From Allostella vacuolata (lineage in GTDB: Bacteria; Pseudomonadota; Alphaproteobacteria; ATCC43930; Allostellaceae), in assembly GCA_006739055.1 (NCBI GenBank), contig AP019702.1:62001-126000 (forward strand): a DNA stretch of 64,000 nucleotides. The letters run 5' to 3'. Positions 18,778 through 26,900 of the stretch are shown here, in pieces. Position 1 is the first letter of the stretch; each line of letters opens with the position of its first letter. The notes under the pieces were generated by a model. It was not told where the DNA came from and did no database searches. It worked only from the letters and a program-made list of their open reading frames with translations. A program made the position numbers and the translations under genes.

Positions 18778-19810
18778 CCTGTCGATGACCGAGACCGAAC
18801 CCTCGCGTGCCGCGGCCGCACCCCTGCTGGCGCTCGACGACCTGGCGGTGCACTACGCGGTCACCGGGCGCATGGGCACCGGCCGGCGCATGCTGAAGGC
18901 GGTCGACGGCATCGACCTCGACGTCAAGCCGGGCGAATGCCTGGGCCTGGTCGGCGAATCGGGCTGCGGCAAGTCGACCCTGGCGCTGGCGATCATGGGC
19001 CTGGTGCCACCCACCCGCGGCCATATCCGCATCGCCGGACAGGACATCGGTGCCAAGGACCGGCCCGACCGCAAGCTGATGGCCCGCACCGTCCAGATGG
19101 TGTTCCAGGACCCGTACGCCTCGCTCAACCCGCGCCAGACGGTGCGCCGGACGCTGGCCGATCCCTTGCGCCTGCATGGGGTGACCGACCGGGCCGAGAT
19201 CGAGGGGCGGGTGGCCGACATGCTGGCCCGGGTCGGCCTGCGGCCGGAGCATGCCGACCGCTACCCGCACGAATTCTCGGGCGGGCAGCGGCAGCGCATC
19301 GGCATCGCCCGGGCGCTCATCCTCAAGCCGCGCCTGGTCATCTGCGACGAGCCGGTGTCGGCGCTCGACGTCTCGATCCGGGCCCAGATCATCAACCTGC
19401 TGCTGGAGCTGAAGGACGAGCTGGGCCTGTCCTACATCATGATCTCGCACGACCTGGGCGTGGTCGAGCACATGAGCGACCGGGTGGCGGTGATGTATCT
19501 CGGCCGCATCGTCGAGCGCGGCGGCTGGCGCGAGATCTTCGAGAATCCGCGCCACCCCTACACGCGCGCCCTCATCGCGGCCATTCCCGACCCCTTCCGC
19601 CAGCACGCGGCCACCGCCCGCGACAAGGCCAAGGGGGAGATCGCGAGCGCCCTCAACCCGCCGTCCGGCTGCCATTTCCACCCGCGCTGCCCGATGAAGC
19701 AGGATCGCTGCACGGTCGACGTGCCGACGCTCGACCCGGTCACCGCCGGGCATGGCGACATCGGCCACTGGGCCGCCTGCCACTACGCGGACCGGGTCGG
19801 CGCCGCCTGA
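18770..19810 (+). CDS. dipeptide-type ABC transporter ATP-binding protein, DppF family
   Basis: A 346-residue ATPase, second nucleotide-binding subunit of the importer. Walker [17 protein letters not shown] lies near residue 65, the signature [17 protein letters not shown] near 170, and Walker [13 protein letters not shown] near 190. The C-terminal [15 protein letters not shown] is the oligopeptide-ATPase tail. It starts eight bases before the end of the DppD-type gene and is the last gene of the operon. Since the Aap permeases upstream lack their own ATPase, one could ask whether these ATPases serve both, but the families differ and this is unproven. Confidence 0.93.
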   Translation: MTDLSMTETEPSRAAAAPLLALDDLAVHYAVTGRMGTGRRMLKAVDGIDLDVKPGECLGLVGESGCGKSTLALAIMGLVPPTRGHIRIAGQDIGAKDRPDRKLMARTVQMVFQDPYASLNPRQTVRRTLADPLRLHGVTDRAEIEGRVADMLARVGLRPEHADRYPHEFSGGQRQRIGIARALILKPRLVICDEPVSALDVSIRAQIINLLLELKDELGLSYIMISHDLGVVEHMSDRVAVMYLGRIVERGGWREIFENPRHPYTRALIAAIPDPFRQHAATARDKAKGEIASALNPPSGCHFHPRCPMKQDRCTVDVPTLDPVTAGHGDIGHWAACHYADRVGAA

Positions 19811-19906
19811 TCCCGGCCGCTGTCGGCCGATGGTTGCGCGAATCACGCTTGGAGTCCTGGACGGAACAAATCAGGGACATTTGTTGCGATCCGAGGTTCG
19901 TGATTC

Positions 19907-20126
19907 TTGGACCTGTCGCGAAAGCTGGAAATCCTCGCCGATGCCGCCAAGTGCGGCGCTTTCTGTGCGTCGAGCGGCACGGAACGGCTCGGCTCCACTA
20001 CCGGCATAGGCATCTGCCCTTGCTGCACGTCCCGCTGTCGCGGCCCGCATCTTCCTGATCCTCCAGGACCGCTCCGATGCGCGCCGGCTGCCCGGGCATG
20101 GCCGGCATCCCTCGTTGGCGCTCTGA
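19907..20126 (+). pseudogene. remnant of a radical SAM DNA modification/repair protein (TIGR03916-like)
   Basis: From a TTG at 19907 the frame reads MDLSRKLEILADAAK, then FCASSGTERLGSTTGIGIC. From memory of the family this is the N-terminus of the putative DNA repair radical SAM protein whose gene usually precedes DUF4130-UdgX fusion genes. After about 37 residues the match stops: the next expected segments, including the CxxxCxxC iron-sulfur site of this roughly 400-residue enzyme, are absent. A second frame closes with a stop at 20124-20126, just before the next start, and may hold the old C-terminus. About nine tenths of the gene is missing, so it cannot be functional. Confidence 0.6.
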
Positions 20127-20129
20127 CCG

Positions 20130-20237
20130 ATGCCGGCGGTGCTGAGCGTGCATCCGGCGGACGATGCGGGGCTGGAGGAATGGCGCGCCGCCCTCCGTCC
20201 CATGCCGGCCACCGGCATCCCGCCCGTCTCAAGGTGA
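20130..20237 (+). pseudogene. N-terminal remnant of the DUF4130 domain once fused to UdgX
   Basis: An ATG at 20130 opens a 35-residue frame that contains DDAGLEEWRAALRPMPATGI and PPV before a stop at 20235. It resembles the first residues of DUF4130 (TIGR03915) proteins, which start with a short beta strand and an EEWR-like helix ending in GIPP or GVPP. In the neighbouring frame, from about 20216, HPARLKVKAMLTEMP and then NLPEA match the last part of the same domain. The roughly 200 residues in between are gone, and the junction is out of frame. The gene therefore looks like a fusion whose first domain was deleted internally. Confidence 0.55.
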
Positions 20238-20242
20238 AGGCG

Positions 20243-21004
20243 ATGCTGACGGAGATGCCGCGGTGCCACTGGTGCAACCTTCCCGAGGCCGGGCGGATTG
20301 ACCGTCTGATCGCATCCGCCACCGCCCGAGCCCGGGACATGGTCAAGTCAGCCGCCGCCAACCCCAACCGCAACCCGAATCGCCCGACTCCGCGGGCGGG
20401 TGTGGACGCTGCGCCGGCCGAGGGGCTGCCGGCCATCCGCTCCGATGCGCGGGAATGCCGCCGCTGCCCGCTATGGCAGGCGGCGACGCAGACCGTCTTC
20501 GGCGAGGGGCCGGCCGATGCCGTTCTGATGCTGGTGGGCGAGCAGCCGGGCGACCAGGAAGACCTGGCCGGACGCCCCTTCGTCGGCCCGGCCGGGCAGG
20601 TTCTCGACGCGGCGCTGGCCGCCGCGGGCATCGACCGCGCCGCGGTCTACCTGACCAATGCGGTGAAGCATTTCAAGTTCACCCCGCGCGGCAAGCGCCG
20701 TATCCACCAGCGCCCCGACGGCGGCGAGATCGAGGCATGCCGGTGGTGGCTCGCCCGGGAACTGGCGGCCGTGCGTCCGCGGCTGGTGGTGGCCCTGGGC
20801 GCGACGGCGGCCCACGCCTTGCTCGGCCGGCCGATGGCGATCGGCCGCAATCGCGGCCGGCCCATTCCGACCGGGGATGGCGCGCCGGTGCTGATCACCG
20901 TCCATCCCTCCTACATCCTGCGGGTCCCCGATGCCGGCGCCCGGGAACGCGAGCGGATGGCGTTGGTGGCGGACCTGAAGGCGGCCGCGACGGTCGTGCG
21001 CTAG
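20243..21004 (+). CDS. UdgX-type uracil-DNA binding protein/glycosylase
   Basis: A 253-residue frame holding a family 4-like uracil-DNA glycosylase fold of the UdgX type. Key motifs are CRRCPLW near residue 71 (iron-sulfur cysteines), GEQPGDQED (motif A form typical of UdgX), NAVKHFKF, the diagnostic loop KRRIHQ whose histidine forms a covalent bond with uracil in characterised UdgX, EACRWWL, and HPSYILR (motif B). The catalytic core from about residue 60 on is intact. The first 50 residues are the tail of a DUF4130 domain whose body is deleted. The start is uncertain: ATG 20243 is used, with ATG 20339 possible. It would bind or remove uracil in DNA; only the fused partner is lost. Confidence 0.8.
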   Translation: MLTEMPRCHWCNLPEAGRIDRLIASATARARDMVKSAAANPNRNPNRPTPRAGVDAAPAEGLPAIRSDARECRRCPLWQAATQTVFGEGPADAVLMLVGEQPGDQEDLAGRPFVGPAGQVLDAALAAAGIDRAAVYLTNAVKHFKFTPRGKRRIHQRPDGGEIEACRWWLARELAAVRPRLVVALGATAAHALLGRPMAIGRNRGRPIPTGDGAPVLITVHPSYILRVPDAGARERERMALVADLKAAATVVR

Positions 21005-21011
21005 ACGCAGA

Positions 21012-21043
21012 AAGGGCGGCAGCGATGCATCGCTGCCGCCCTT
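21012..21043. terminator. perfect 32-bp palindrome, probable bidirectional terminator
   Basis: Bases 21012-21027 (AAGGGCGGCAGCGATG) are followed at once by their exact reverse complement, which makes a 16-bp perfect stem. It starts eight bases after the udgX stop and lies between that gene and the convergent lipoprotein gene. The A-rich left end and T-containing right end (CCTTC) fit a rho-independent terminator acting in both directions, although the T-tract is short. Confidence 0.7.
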
Positions 21044-21056
21044 CGGCCCGGCTTCA

Positions 21057-21078
21057 CCGGCCCCGCGGACGGGGCCGG
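21057..21078. terminator. GC-rich hairpin, second terminator in the convergent gap
   Basis: CCGGCCCCG (21057-21065) pairs with CGGGGCCGG (21070-21078) around a four-base loop and is followed by TTT on the plus strand. It lies 19 bases beyond the end of the lipoprotein gene and 14 bases after the first hairpin, so it may end transcripts from either side. Confidence 0.5.
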
Positions 21079-21097
21079 TTTCAGCGGCGGAGGTCAG

Positions 21098-21343
21098 TTA
21101 CCGCCAAGCCGGGCGGCCGAGGTTGACGTCGCGGGGCGAGGTCAGGGCGCCGGTCGCGGCACCGGCCGCGCCGCCCAGGACCGCGCCGCCGAGGACGCTG
21201 CCGCCCGTCAATCCGCCGATCGCCGCACCACCGGCGGCGCCGAGCGCGCCACCGCTGAGGGCGCGATCACCCTGCGAATAGCCGCAGGCGGAGAGGGCGA
21301 GAACACCAGCGAACAGGACACCGGCCGTCGTGAACTTCTTCAT
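21098..21343 (-). CDS. small glycine-zipper lipoprotein
   Basis: An 81-residue protein with a lipoprotein signal peptide: MKKFTTAGVLFAGVLALSAC, where LSAC is the lipobox and Cys20 the acylated residue. The mature part is a glycine-zipper repeat (GGALGAAGGAAIGGLTGGSV and on), a membrane-inserting pattern seen in small outer-membrane or periplasmic proteins. It ends with a short polar tail. AGGAGGTT lies just before the ATG. Function is unknown; similar proteins are common envelope components. It is monocistronic with terminators after it. Confidence 0.85.
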   Translation of the reverse strand: MKKFTTAGVLFAGVLALSACGYSQGDRALSGGALGAAGGAAIGGLTGGSVLGGAVLGGAAGAATGALTSPRDVNLGRPAWR

Positions 21344-21547
21344 GAGAACCTCCTTCGATCAACGTTCCTACTTGCCTACAACGGCTGGATCTGGACCGGA
21401 ATGTGGCGCCATGGCGACAAAGCCAGGACATTTTTCCGTTGCGTCAGCCGAATGAAATCCAAGTATTCCCGTGGTGGATATCTCCGGGATGGATCCGTAT
21501 CTCTGATACCGTCGGACCGTGGATTCTAGGTCCAATCTGGTAGAGGC

Positions 21548-21600
21548 TCCGGAATTCCCGAACATATTATCAAACGGTACGATGGGAATTCGGTTCCGGA
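21548..21600. repeat. compound inverted repeat upstream of ureD
   Basis: The left arm TCCGGAATTCCC (21548-21559) is answered by GGGAATTC (21584-21591) and TTCCGGA (21594-21600). The right arm is the reverse complement of the left but with five extra bases between its two halves. The 24-base centre is AT-rich. It may be a regulator-binding region; no known consensus is evident. Confidence 0.4.
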
Positions 21601-21740
21601 CTGTCCGAGGAATCGTCTTCACGATATCTTGTGCCAGGGCGCCCGTTCAAAGCGATCTGGTGCGCCTTGCTGCAGGTGCCCGCCCACGCGGCCTGGCCGG
21701 GAGCGCGTGCGCCGGTCGAATTGGTACGGTCCGCCCGGCC

Positions 21741-21755
21741 TGGCATGATGCTAGC
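21741..21755 (+). promoter_or_regulatory. candidate sigma-54 (-24/-12) promoter element
   Basis: TGGCATGATGCTAGC has the invariant GG and GC separated by ten bases, and differs from the consensus TGGCAC-N5-TTGC at two positions. Nitrogen-controlled sigma-54 expression would suit a urease operon. The predicted transcript start would lie only about four bases before the ATG used here for ureD, which argues against it unless translation starts further downstream. Confidence 0.25.
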
Positions 21756-21770
21756 CTGTGCGGGCCGCCC

Positions 21771-22646
21771 ATGCCGCCCGTCCCACCCGACGTCACCTGG
21801 TCCCAACCCTCGCCGCCGGCGTGCCTCCAGCGCAGCGATGGCGCGGGCCGCCTGCGCTTCGTCGCCGACCATGGCCGGACCCAGGCGACCGGGCTCTACC
21901 AGAGCGACCCGGTGCGTTTCCTCTTCCCGCTGCCGGAACGGGGCGAGCCCCTGCCGGCGATCCTCGTCACCACCTCGGGCGGGCTGGCGGGCGGCGACCG
22001 CGTCCGAATTTCGCTGGCGGCCGAGCCCGGCGCCGTCGCCACGGTCAGCACCCAGGCGGCCGAGAAGGTCTACCGCTCGACCGGTCCGGTCACCCGTTTC
22101 GATACGACCATCGCGGTCGCCGCCGGTGCCTGGCTCGAATGGCTGCCGCAGGAGACCATCCTCTTCGACGGCGCGCGCTTCGCCCGCACGACCGAGGTCG
22201 ACCTGGCGGCCGGTGGTCGGCTGCTGGCGATCGAGATGCTGGTGTTCGGCCGGCGGGCACGGGGCGAGGCCTTCTCCTACGGCGCGCTGCGCGACGACTG
22301 GCGGCTGCGCATCGACGGGCGGCTGACGTGGGCCGATGCGCTGCGTCTCGACGAGCCGCTGGCGCCGCTGTTCGCCGCCCGGGCCGGCCTCGACGGCGCG
22401 GCGGCGATGGCGACCTTGATCCTGGCCGGGGAAGGCGGCGCGATCGCGCGTGACGCGATCCGGGACGCGGCCGAGGCGCATCCGGCGGTGCGCATCGGCG
22501 CGTCGGTGCTGGGGCCCGTCATGGTTGCCCGCTTTCTGGGCAGGGATGCCCGCGCCCTGCGCGATGCCGTGGTGCAGGCGGTCGGGCTGGTGCGCAATCG
22601 CCTCGCCGGGCTGTCGGAGCGCCTGCCCGATCTGTGGTACGGATGA
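21771..22646 (+). CDS. ureD: urease accessory protein UreD
   Basis: A 291-residue urease maturation factor, which with UreF and UreG forms the complex that opens the apo-urease for nickel insertion. Diagnostic segments are LVTTSGGLAGGDRVRI near residue 68, TQAAEKVYRSTG near 97, WLEWLPQETILFDGARF near 123, and RDAVVQAVGLVRNRLAGL near the end. The region before residue 20 is variable in the family, and the ribosome site is weak, so the start is uncertain. It leads the operon ureD-AB-C-E-F-G. Confidence 0.93.
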   Translation: MPPVPPDVTWSQPSPPACLQRSDGAGRLRFVADHGRTQATGLYQSDPVRFLFPLPERGEPLPAILVTTSGGLAGGDRVRISLAAEPGAVATVSTQAAEKVYRSTGPVTRFDTTIAVAAGAWLEWLPQETILFDGARFARTTEVDLAAGGRLLAIEMLVFGRRARGEAFSYGALRDDWRLRIDGRLTWADALRLDEPLAPLFAARAGLDGAAAMATLILAGEGGAIARDAIRDAAEAHPAVRIGASVLGPVMVARFLGRDARALRDAVVQAVGLVRNRLAGLSERLPDLWYG

Positions 22647-22704
22647 TGCAGCCCATGGCCGGTCACGTCCATGGGACGTCGCTTCGGCAGGGGGATGATC
22701 GGGG

Positions 22705-23325
22705 ATGAACCTGACGCCAAGGGAACGCGAGAAGCTGCTGGTCGCGATGGCGGCGATGGTGGCGCGCCGAAGGCTGGAGCGGGGCGTCCGGCTCAACTAT
22801 CCGGAAGCGGTCGCGCTGATCACCGATTTCGTCGTCGAGGGCGCGCGCGACGGGCGGCGCGTCGCCGACCTGATGGCCGCCGGGGCGGACCTCCTGACCC
22901 CCGAACAGGTGATGGAAGGGGTGCCGGAGATGATCCACGAGATCCAGGTCGAGGCGACCTTTCCCGACGGCACCAAGCTGGTGACCGTGCACCAGCCGAT
23001 CCGCCTCGGCACGCCGGCCGTGGTACCGGGCGAAGTGCTGACCGGCGAGGGCGAGATCGTCATGAACGCGGACCGGCCGACGGTCACCATCGACGTCGCC
23101 AACACCGGCGACCGGCCGATCCAGGTCGGCAGCCACTATCATTTCTACGAGACCAACGCCGCGCTGGACTTCGACCGCGAGAAGGCCCGCGGCTGCCGGC
23201 TCGACATCCCGGCCGGCACCGCGGTGCGCTTCGAGCCCGGGCAGACCCGCTCCGTCACCCTCGTCCCCTATGGCGGCGACCGGGTGGCGATCGGCTTCCG
23301 CGGCCTCGTCGACGGGCCGCTCTGA
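22705..23325 (+). CDS. ureAB: fused urease gamma-beta subunit
   Basis: A 206-residue protein that joins the gamma subunit (residues 1 to about 100: [20 protein letters not shown], then [20 protein letters not shown] and [20 protein letters not shown]) to the beta subunit (residues about 101-206: [11 protein letters not shown], then [18 protein letters not shown] and [17 protein letters not shown]). In most bacteria ureA and ureB are separate genes; fusion of the two is known in Helicobacter and some other lineages. It assembles with UreC into the cytosolic nickel urease. Its TGA overlaps the ATG of ureC. Confidence 0.95.
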   Translation: MNLTPREREKLLVAMAAMVARRRLERGVRLNYPEAVALITDFVVEGARDGRRVADLMAAGADLLTPEQVMEGVPEMIHEIQVEATFPDGTKLVTVHQPIRLGTPAVVPGEVLTGEGEIVMNADRPTVTIDVANTGDRPIQVGSHYHFYETNAALDFDREKARGCRLDIPAGTAVRFEPGQTRSVTLVPYGGDRVAIGFRGLVDGPL

Positions 23326-25034
23326 TGGCGGTCCGGCGCACCCGCCGCGGCTATGCCGCGATGTTCGGGCCCACGGTCGGCGACCGCATCCGCCTCGCCG
23401 ACACCGGCCTCCTGATCGAGGTCGAGCGCGATCACACCATCTATGGCGAGGAGGTGAAGTTCGGCGGCGGCAAGGTTATCCGCGACGGCATGGGCCAGGG
23501 CCAGCGCACCAGCGCGCAAGGGGTGGTGGACACGGTCATCACCAACGCCGTCATCCTCGACCATCAGGGGGTGGTGAAGGCGGACATCGGCCTCAAGGAC
23601 GGGCGCATCGCGGCGATCGGCAAGGCCGGCAACCCCGACACCCAGCCCGGCGTCGACATCGTCATCGGCGCCGGCACCGAGGTGATCGCCGGCGAGGGCA
23701 AGATCATCACCCCGGGCGGCTTCGACGCGCACATCCACTTCATCTGCCCGCAGCAGATCGAAGAGGCGCTGATGGCCGGCATCACCACCATGCTGGGCGG
23801 CGGCACCGGGCCCGCGGCCGGCACCAGCGCCACTACCTGCACGCCCGGCCCCTGGCACATGATGCGCATCCTGCAGGCGGCCGAGGGCTTCCCGATGAAT
23901 CTCGGCTTCGTCGGCAAGGGCAATGCCAGCCGGCGGGCGCCGCTGGAGGAGCAGATCCTGGCCGGCGCCTGCGGGCTGAAGCTGCACGAGGACTGGGGCA
24001 CGACGCCGGCCACGATCGACACCGCCCTCACCGTCGCCGACGCGATGGACGTGCAGGTCGCGATCCATACCGACACGCTGAACGAATCGGGCTTCGTCGA
24101 GACCACGGTGGCGGCCTTCAAGGGGCGCACCATCCACGCCTTCCATACCGAGGGCGCGGGCGGCGGCCATGCCCCCGACATCATCAAGGTGTGCGGCGAG
24201 GCGAACGTGCTGCCGTCCTCGACCAACCCGACCCGGCCCTACACCGTCAACACGGTCGACGAGCATCTCGACATGCTGATGGTCTGCCACCATCTCGACC
24301 CGCGCCTGCTGGAGGACGTGGCCTTCGCCGAAAGCCGCATCCGGCGCGAGACGATCGCGGCCGAGGACATCCTGCACGACATCGGCGCCTTCTCGATGAT
24401 GTCGTCCGACAGCCAGGCGATGGGCCGGGTGGGCGAGGTCATCATCCGCACCTGGCAGACCGCCGACAAGATGAAGCGCCAGCGCGGCCCCCTGCCGGAG
24501 GAGACCGGCGACAACGACAATTTCCGGGCCCGCCGCTACATCGCCAAGTACACGATCAACCCCGCCATCGCCCACGGCATGGCGCACGAGATCGGCTCCG
24601 TCACCCCGGGCAAGCTGGCCGATCTGGTCGTCTGGTCCCCGGCCTTCTTCGGCGTGAAGCCGGACATGGTGCTGAAGAACGGCATGATCGCCGCCGCCCT
24701 GATGGGCGATCCCAACGCCTCGATCCCGACGCCGCAGCCGGTCTACCACCGGCCGATGTTCGGCGCCTTCGGCCGGGCCCTGTCGCACAGCTCGGTCATC
24801 TTCGTCAGCCAGGCCTCGCTCGACGTCGGCATCGGCGAGCGCTACGGCCTGTCGAAGCGGCTGGTGGCGGTCAAGGGCACCCGGACCATCGGCAAGAAGG
24901 ACATGATCCTGAACGAGCTGACCCCCAACATGCAGGTCGACCCCGAAACCTACGAGGTGCGCGCCGACGGCGAGGTCCTGACCTGCGAGCCGGCCGCCGA
25001 GCTGCCGATGGCGCAGCGCTACTTCCTGTTCTGA
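23325..25034 (+). CDS. ureC: urease alpha subunit
   Basis: A 569-residue catalytic subunit that hydrolyses urea to ammonia and carbamate with two nickel ions. [12 protein letters not shown] near residue 134 gives two histidine ligands, [15 protein letters not shown] near 219 holds the lysine that is carbamylated, [13 protein letters not shown] and [16 protein letters not shown] give further ligands, and MVCHHLDP near 319 carries the flap cysteine and catalytic histidine. All key residues are present, and the length is standard. The ATG shares one base with the stop of ureAB. Confidence 0.97.
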   Translation: MAVRRTRRGYAAMFGPTVGDRIRLADTGLLIEVERDHTIYGEEVKFGGGKVIRDGMGQGQRTSAQGVVDTVITNAVILDHQGVVKADIGLKDGRIAAIGKAGNPDTQPGVDIVIGAGTEVIAGEGKIITPGGFDAHIHFICPQQIEEALMAGITTMLGGGTGPAAGTSATTCTPGPWHMMRILQAAEGFPMNLGFVGKGNASRRAPLEEQILAGACGLKLHEDWGTTPATIDTALTVADAMDVQVAIHTDTLNESGFVETTVAAFKGRTIHAFHTEGAGGGHAPDIIKVCGEANVLPSSTNPTRPYTVNTVDEHLDMLMVCHHLDPRLLEDVAFAESRIRRETIAAEDILHDIGAFSMMSSDSQAMGRVGEVIIRTWQTADKMKRQRGPLPEETGDNDNFRARRYIAKYTINPAIAHGMAHEIGSVTPGKLADLVVWSPAFFGVKPDMVLKNGMIAAALMGDPNASIPTPQPVYHRPMFGAFGRALSHSSVIFVSQASLDVGIGERYGLSKRLVAVKGTRTIGKKDMILNELTPNMQVDPETYEVRADGEVLTCEPAAELPMAQRYFLF

Positions 25035-25046
25035 GCGGGGGCGGCC

Positions 25047-25607
25047 ATGCTGCGCGCGACCAAGGTCCATCCGCGGGGCACCTGGGACGAGAGCCGGGTG
25101 GTCGACCGCGTGGTGCTGGAGTTCGAGGACCGCTTCCGCCGCCGCGTGCGGCTCAGGGCGGAAAGCGGCCTGCTCTTCCTGCTCGACCTGCCGACGGCCA
25201 CCGTGCTGGGCGATGGCGACGGGCTGGCGCTGGCGGATGGCGGCTTCGTGCGCGTCGTCGCCAAGCCGGAGCGGCTGGTCGCGGTCGGCGCCGCGACCCC
25301 GGGGGCGTTCGCCCGCCTCGCCTGGCATATCGGCAACCGCCATCTGCCGGCCGACATCGGCCATGACCGCATCCTGATCCGCGACGACCATGTCATCGTC
25401 GACATGCTGCGCGGGCTGGGGGCGACGGTCGAGGCGGTCGAGGCCCCCTTCAACCCGGAAGGCGGCGCCTACGGCCAGCACAACCACGACCCGGCTCATC
25501 CCCACGCCCATGGCCCGGGGCAAGATCATGGACACGATCATGGGCATGGCCACGACCATGATCACGACCATTCCCATCCGCACGCCCATGCCGCACCCCA
25601 TCGCTGA
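25047..25607 (+). CDS. ureE: urease accessory protein UreE, nickel metallochaperone
   Basis: A 186-residue nickel chaperone. The N-terminal domain (VVDRVVLEFEDRFRRRVRLR) and the metal-binding domain with AWHIGNRHLPADI near residue 95 are normal. From about residue 148 the C-terminus is a long His/Asp/Gly tail with more than a dozen histidines, a feature of nickel-storing UreE proteins. The tail codons overlap the ureF start by 20 bases. No nickel permease gene is in the cluster, so high local storage may matter. Confidence 0.95.
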   Translation: MLRATKVHPRGTWDESRVVDRVVLEFEDRFRRRVRLRAESGLLFLLDLPTATVLGDGDGLALADGGFVRVVAKPERLVAVGAATPGAFARLAWHIGNRHLPADIGHDRILIRDDHVIVDMLRGLGATVEAVEAPFNPEGGAYGQHNHDPAHPHAHGPGQDHGHDHGHGHDHDHDHSHPHAHAAPHR

Positions 25608-26289
25608 CGGCGACGCGGCGGCCCTCTACCGGCTGATCGCCTGGACCTCGCCCGCCTACCCGACCGGGGCCTTCAGCTACAGCCACGGGCTGGAATGGGC
25701 GGCGGAGGACGGGCTGGTGCCGGACCGCGCGGCGCTGGAGGCCTGGGTCGGCCACATCCTGGAGCAGGGCGCCGGCTGGTCCGACGCCGTGCTGTTCGCC
25801 CATGCCTACCGGGCGACGGCGGCCGGCGACTGGACGGCGCTGGACGCCGTCGCAGACCTGGCTACGGCCTTGCGGGCCACGGCCGAGCTGGCGCTGGAAA
25901 GCACCCAGCAGGGGGCGGCCTTTCTCTCGATCACCCGCGCGGCCTGGCCGGCGCCGGCGCTGGACCGGCTGGCCCAACTGCGGGCCGGACGGCCGGTGCC
26001 GCTGCCGGTCGCCCAGGCGGCGGCGGCCGCGGGCGCGGTGCCGCTGCCGGCGGCGCTGGCGGCGATGCTGGGGGCGCTCGCCGCGACGCTGGTCTCGGCC
26101 GGGGTGCGGCTCGTGCCGCTCGGCCAGACCGACGGGCAGCGCGCCATCGCCCACCTGATGCCGGTGGTGGCGCGGACGACGGAGCGCGCGCTGGCCGCCC
26201 CGCTCGACGACGTCGGAACGGCGGCGCCCATGGTCGACTGGGCGTCGATGCGCCACGAGACCCAATACACGAGGCTTTTCCGCTCATGA
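25588..26289 (+). CDS. ureF: urease accessory protein UreF
   Basis: A 233-residue all-helical maturation factor that gates GTP hydrolysis by Ure[21 protein letters not shown] near residue 12, [10 protein letters not shown], and the C-terminal [16 protein letters not shown] are the family's conserved parts. The ATG at 25588 lies inside the end of ureE, and the stop overlaps the ureG start (ATGA). The middle is rich in alanine, in keeping with the genome's base composition. Confidence 0.93.
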   Translation: MPHPIADGDAAALYRLIAWTSPAYPTGAFSYSHGLEWAAEDGLVPDRAALEAWVGHILEQGAGWSDAVLFAHAYRATAAGDWTALDAVADLATALRATAELALESTQQGAAFLSITRAAWPAPALDRLAQLRAGRPVPLPVAQAAAAAGAVPLPAALAAMLGALAATLVSAGVRLVPLGQTDGQRAIAHLMPVVARTTERALAAPLDDVGTAAPMVDWASMRHETQYTRLFRS

Positions 26290-26894
26290 GCAACGGACCG
26301 CTGCGCGTCGGTGTCGGGGGCCCGGTCGGGTCCGGCAAGACCGCCCTCGTCGACCGCCTGTGCAAGGCGATGCGCGACCGCTGGAACCTGGCGGTCGTCA
26401 CCAACGACATCTACACCAAGGAGGATGCGGAGTTCCTGACCCGCTCGGGCGCCTTGTCGGCCGACCGCATCGTCGGGGTGGAGACGGGCGGCTGCCCGCA
26501 CACCGCCATCCGCGAGGATGCCTCGATCAACCTGGCGGCGGTGGAGGAGATCACCCGGCGCTTCGTCGACCTCGACCTCGTCTTCATCGAATCGGGCGGC
26601 GACAACCTGGCCGCGACCTTCAGCCCCGAGCTGGCCGACATCACCCTCTACGTCATCGACGTCTCGGCCGGCGACAAGATCCCGCGCAAGGGCGGGCCCG
26701 GCATCACCCGCTCGGACCTGCTGGTGATCAACAAGACCGACCTGGCGCCGCTGGTCGGCGCCAGCCTGGAGGTGATGGACCGCGACGCGCGCCGCATGCG
26801 CGGGCCGCGGCCCTTCCTCTTCTCCAACCTCAAGGCCGGCCAGGGCGTGCCCGAGATCGTTTCCTTCATCGAAGAGGCGGGCGGGCTCGCCTGA
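26286..26894 (+). CDS. ureG: urease accessory GTPase UreG
   Basis: A 202-residue SIMIBI-class GTPase that delivers nickel during urease assembly. Walker A is [12 protein letters not shown] near residue 10, [15 protein letters not shown] follows at about 38, the Cys-Pro-His metal motif is [17 protein letters not shown] near 65, [17 protein letters not shown] near 100, and NKTDLAP is the base-recognition loop. It is the last urease gene, ending six bases from the convergent lactonase gene. Confidence 0.96.
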   Translation: MSNGPLRVGVGGPVGSGKTALVDRLCKAMRDRWNLAVVTNDIYTKEDAEFLTRSGALSADRIVGVETGGCPHTAIREDASINLAAVEEITRRFVDLDLVFIESGGDNLAATFSPELADITLYVIDVSAGDKIPRKGGPGITRSDLLVINKTDLAPLVGASLEVMDRDARRMRGPRPFLFSNLKAGQGVPEIVSFIEEAGGLA

Positions 26895-26900
26895 CCGGCG

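Larger units (their letters stand above)
21344..21770. other. intergenic region between lipoprotein and urease operon; no gene seen
   Basis: This 427-base gap has a lower GC content than its surroundings, and the short frames in it show no family features or good starts. It must contain the lipoprotein promoter and the urease operon promoter. Two candidate control elements, a compound inverted repeat and a sigma-54-like sequence, are listed separately. Otherwise I see nothing in it. Confidence 0.6.

Noticed and set aside
19864-19878. GAAC-N7-GGAC as an SOS box in front of the radical SAM remnant
   Set aside because: It differs from GAAC-N7-GAAC at one invariant position, and the gene behind it is dead. 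I treat it as a near miss, perhaps a decayed site.
21368-21622. An 84-codon minus-strand frame upstream of ureD
   Set aside because: It has no recognisable domain, no ribosome site and lies across the probable promoter region.
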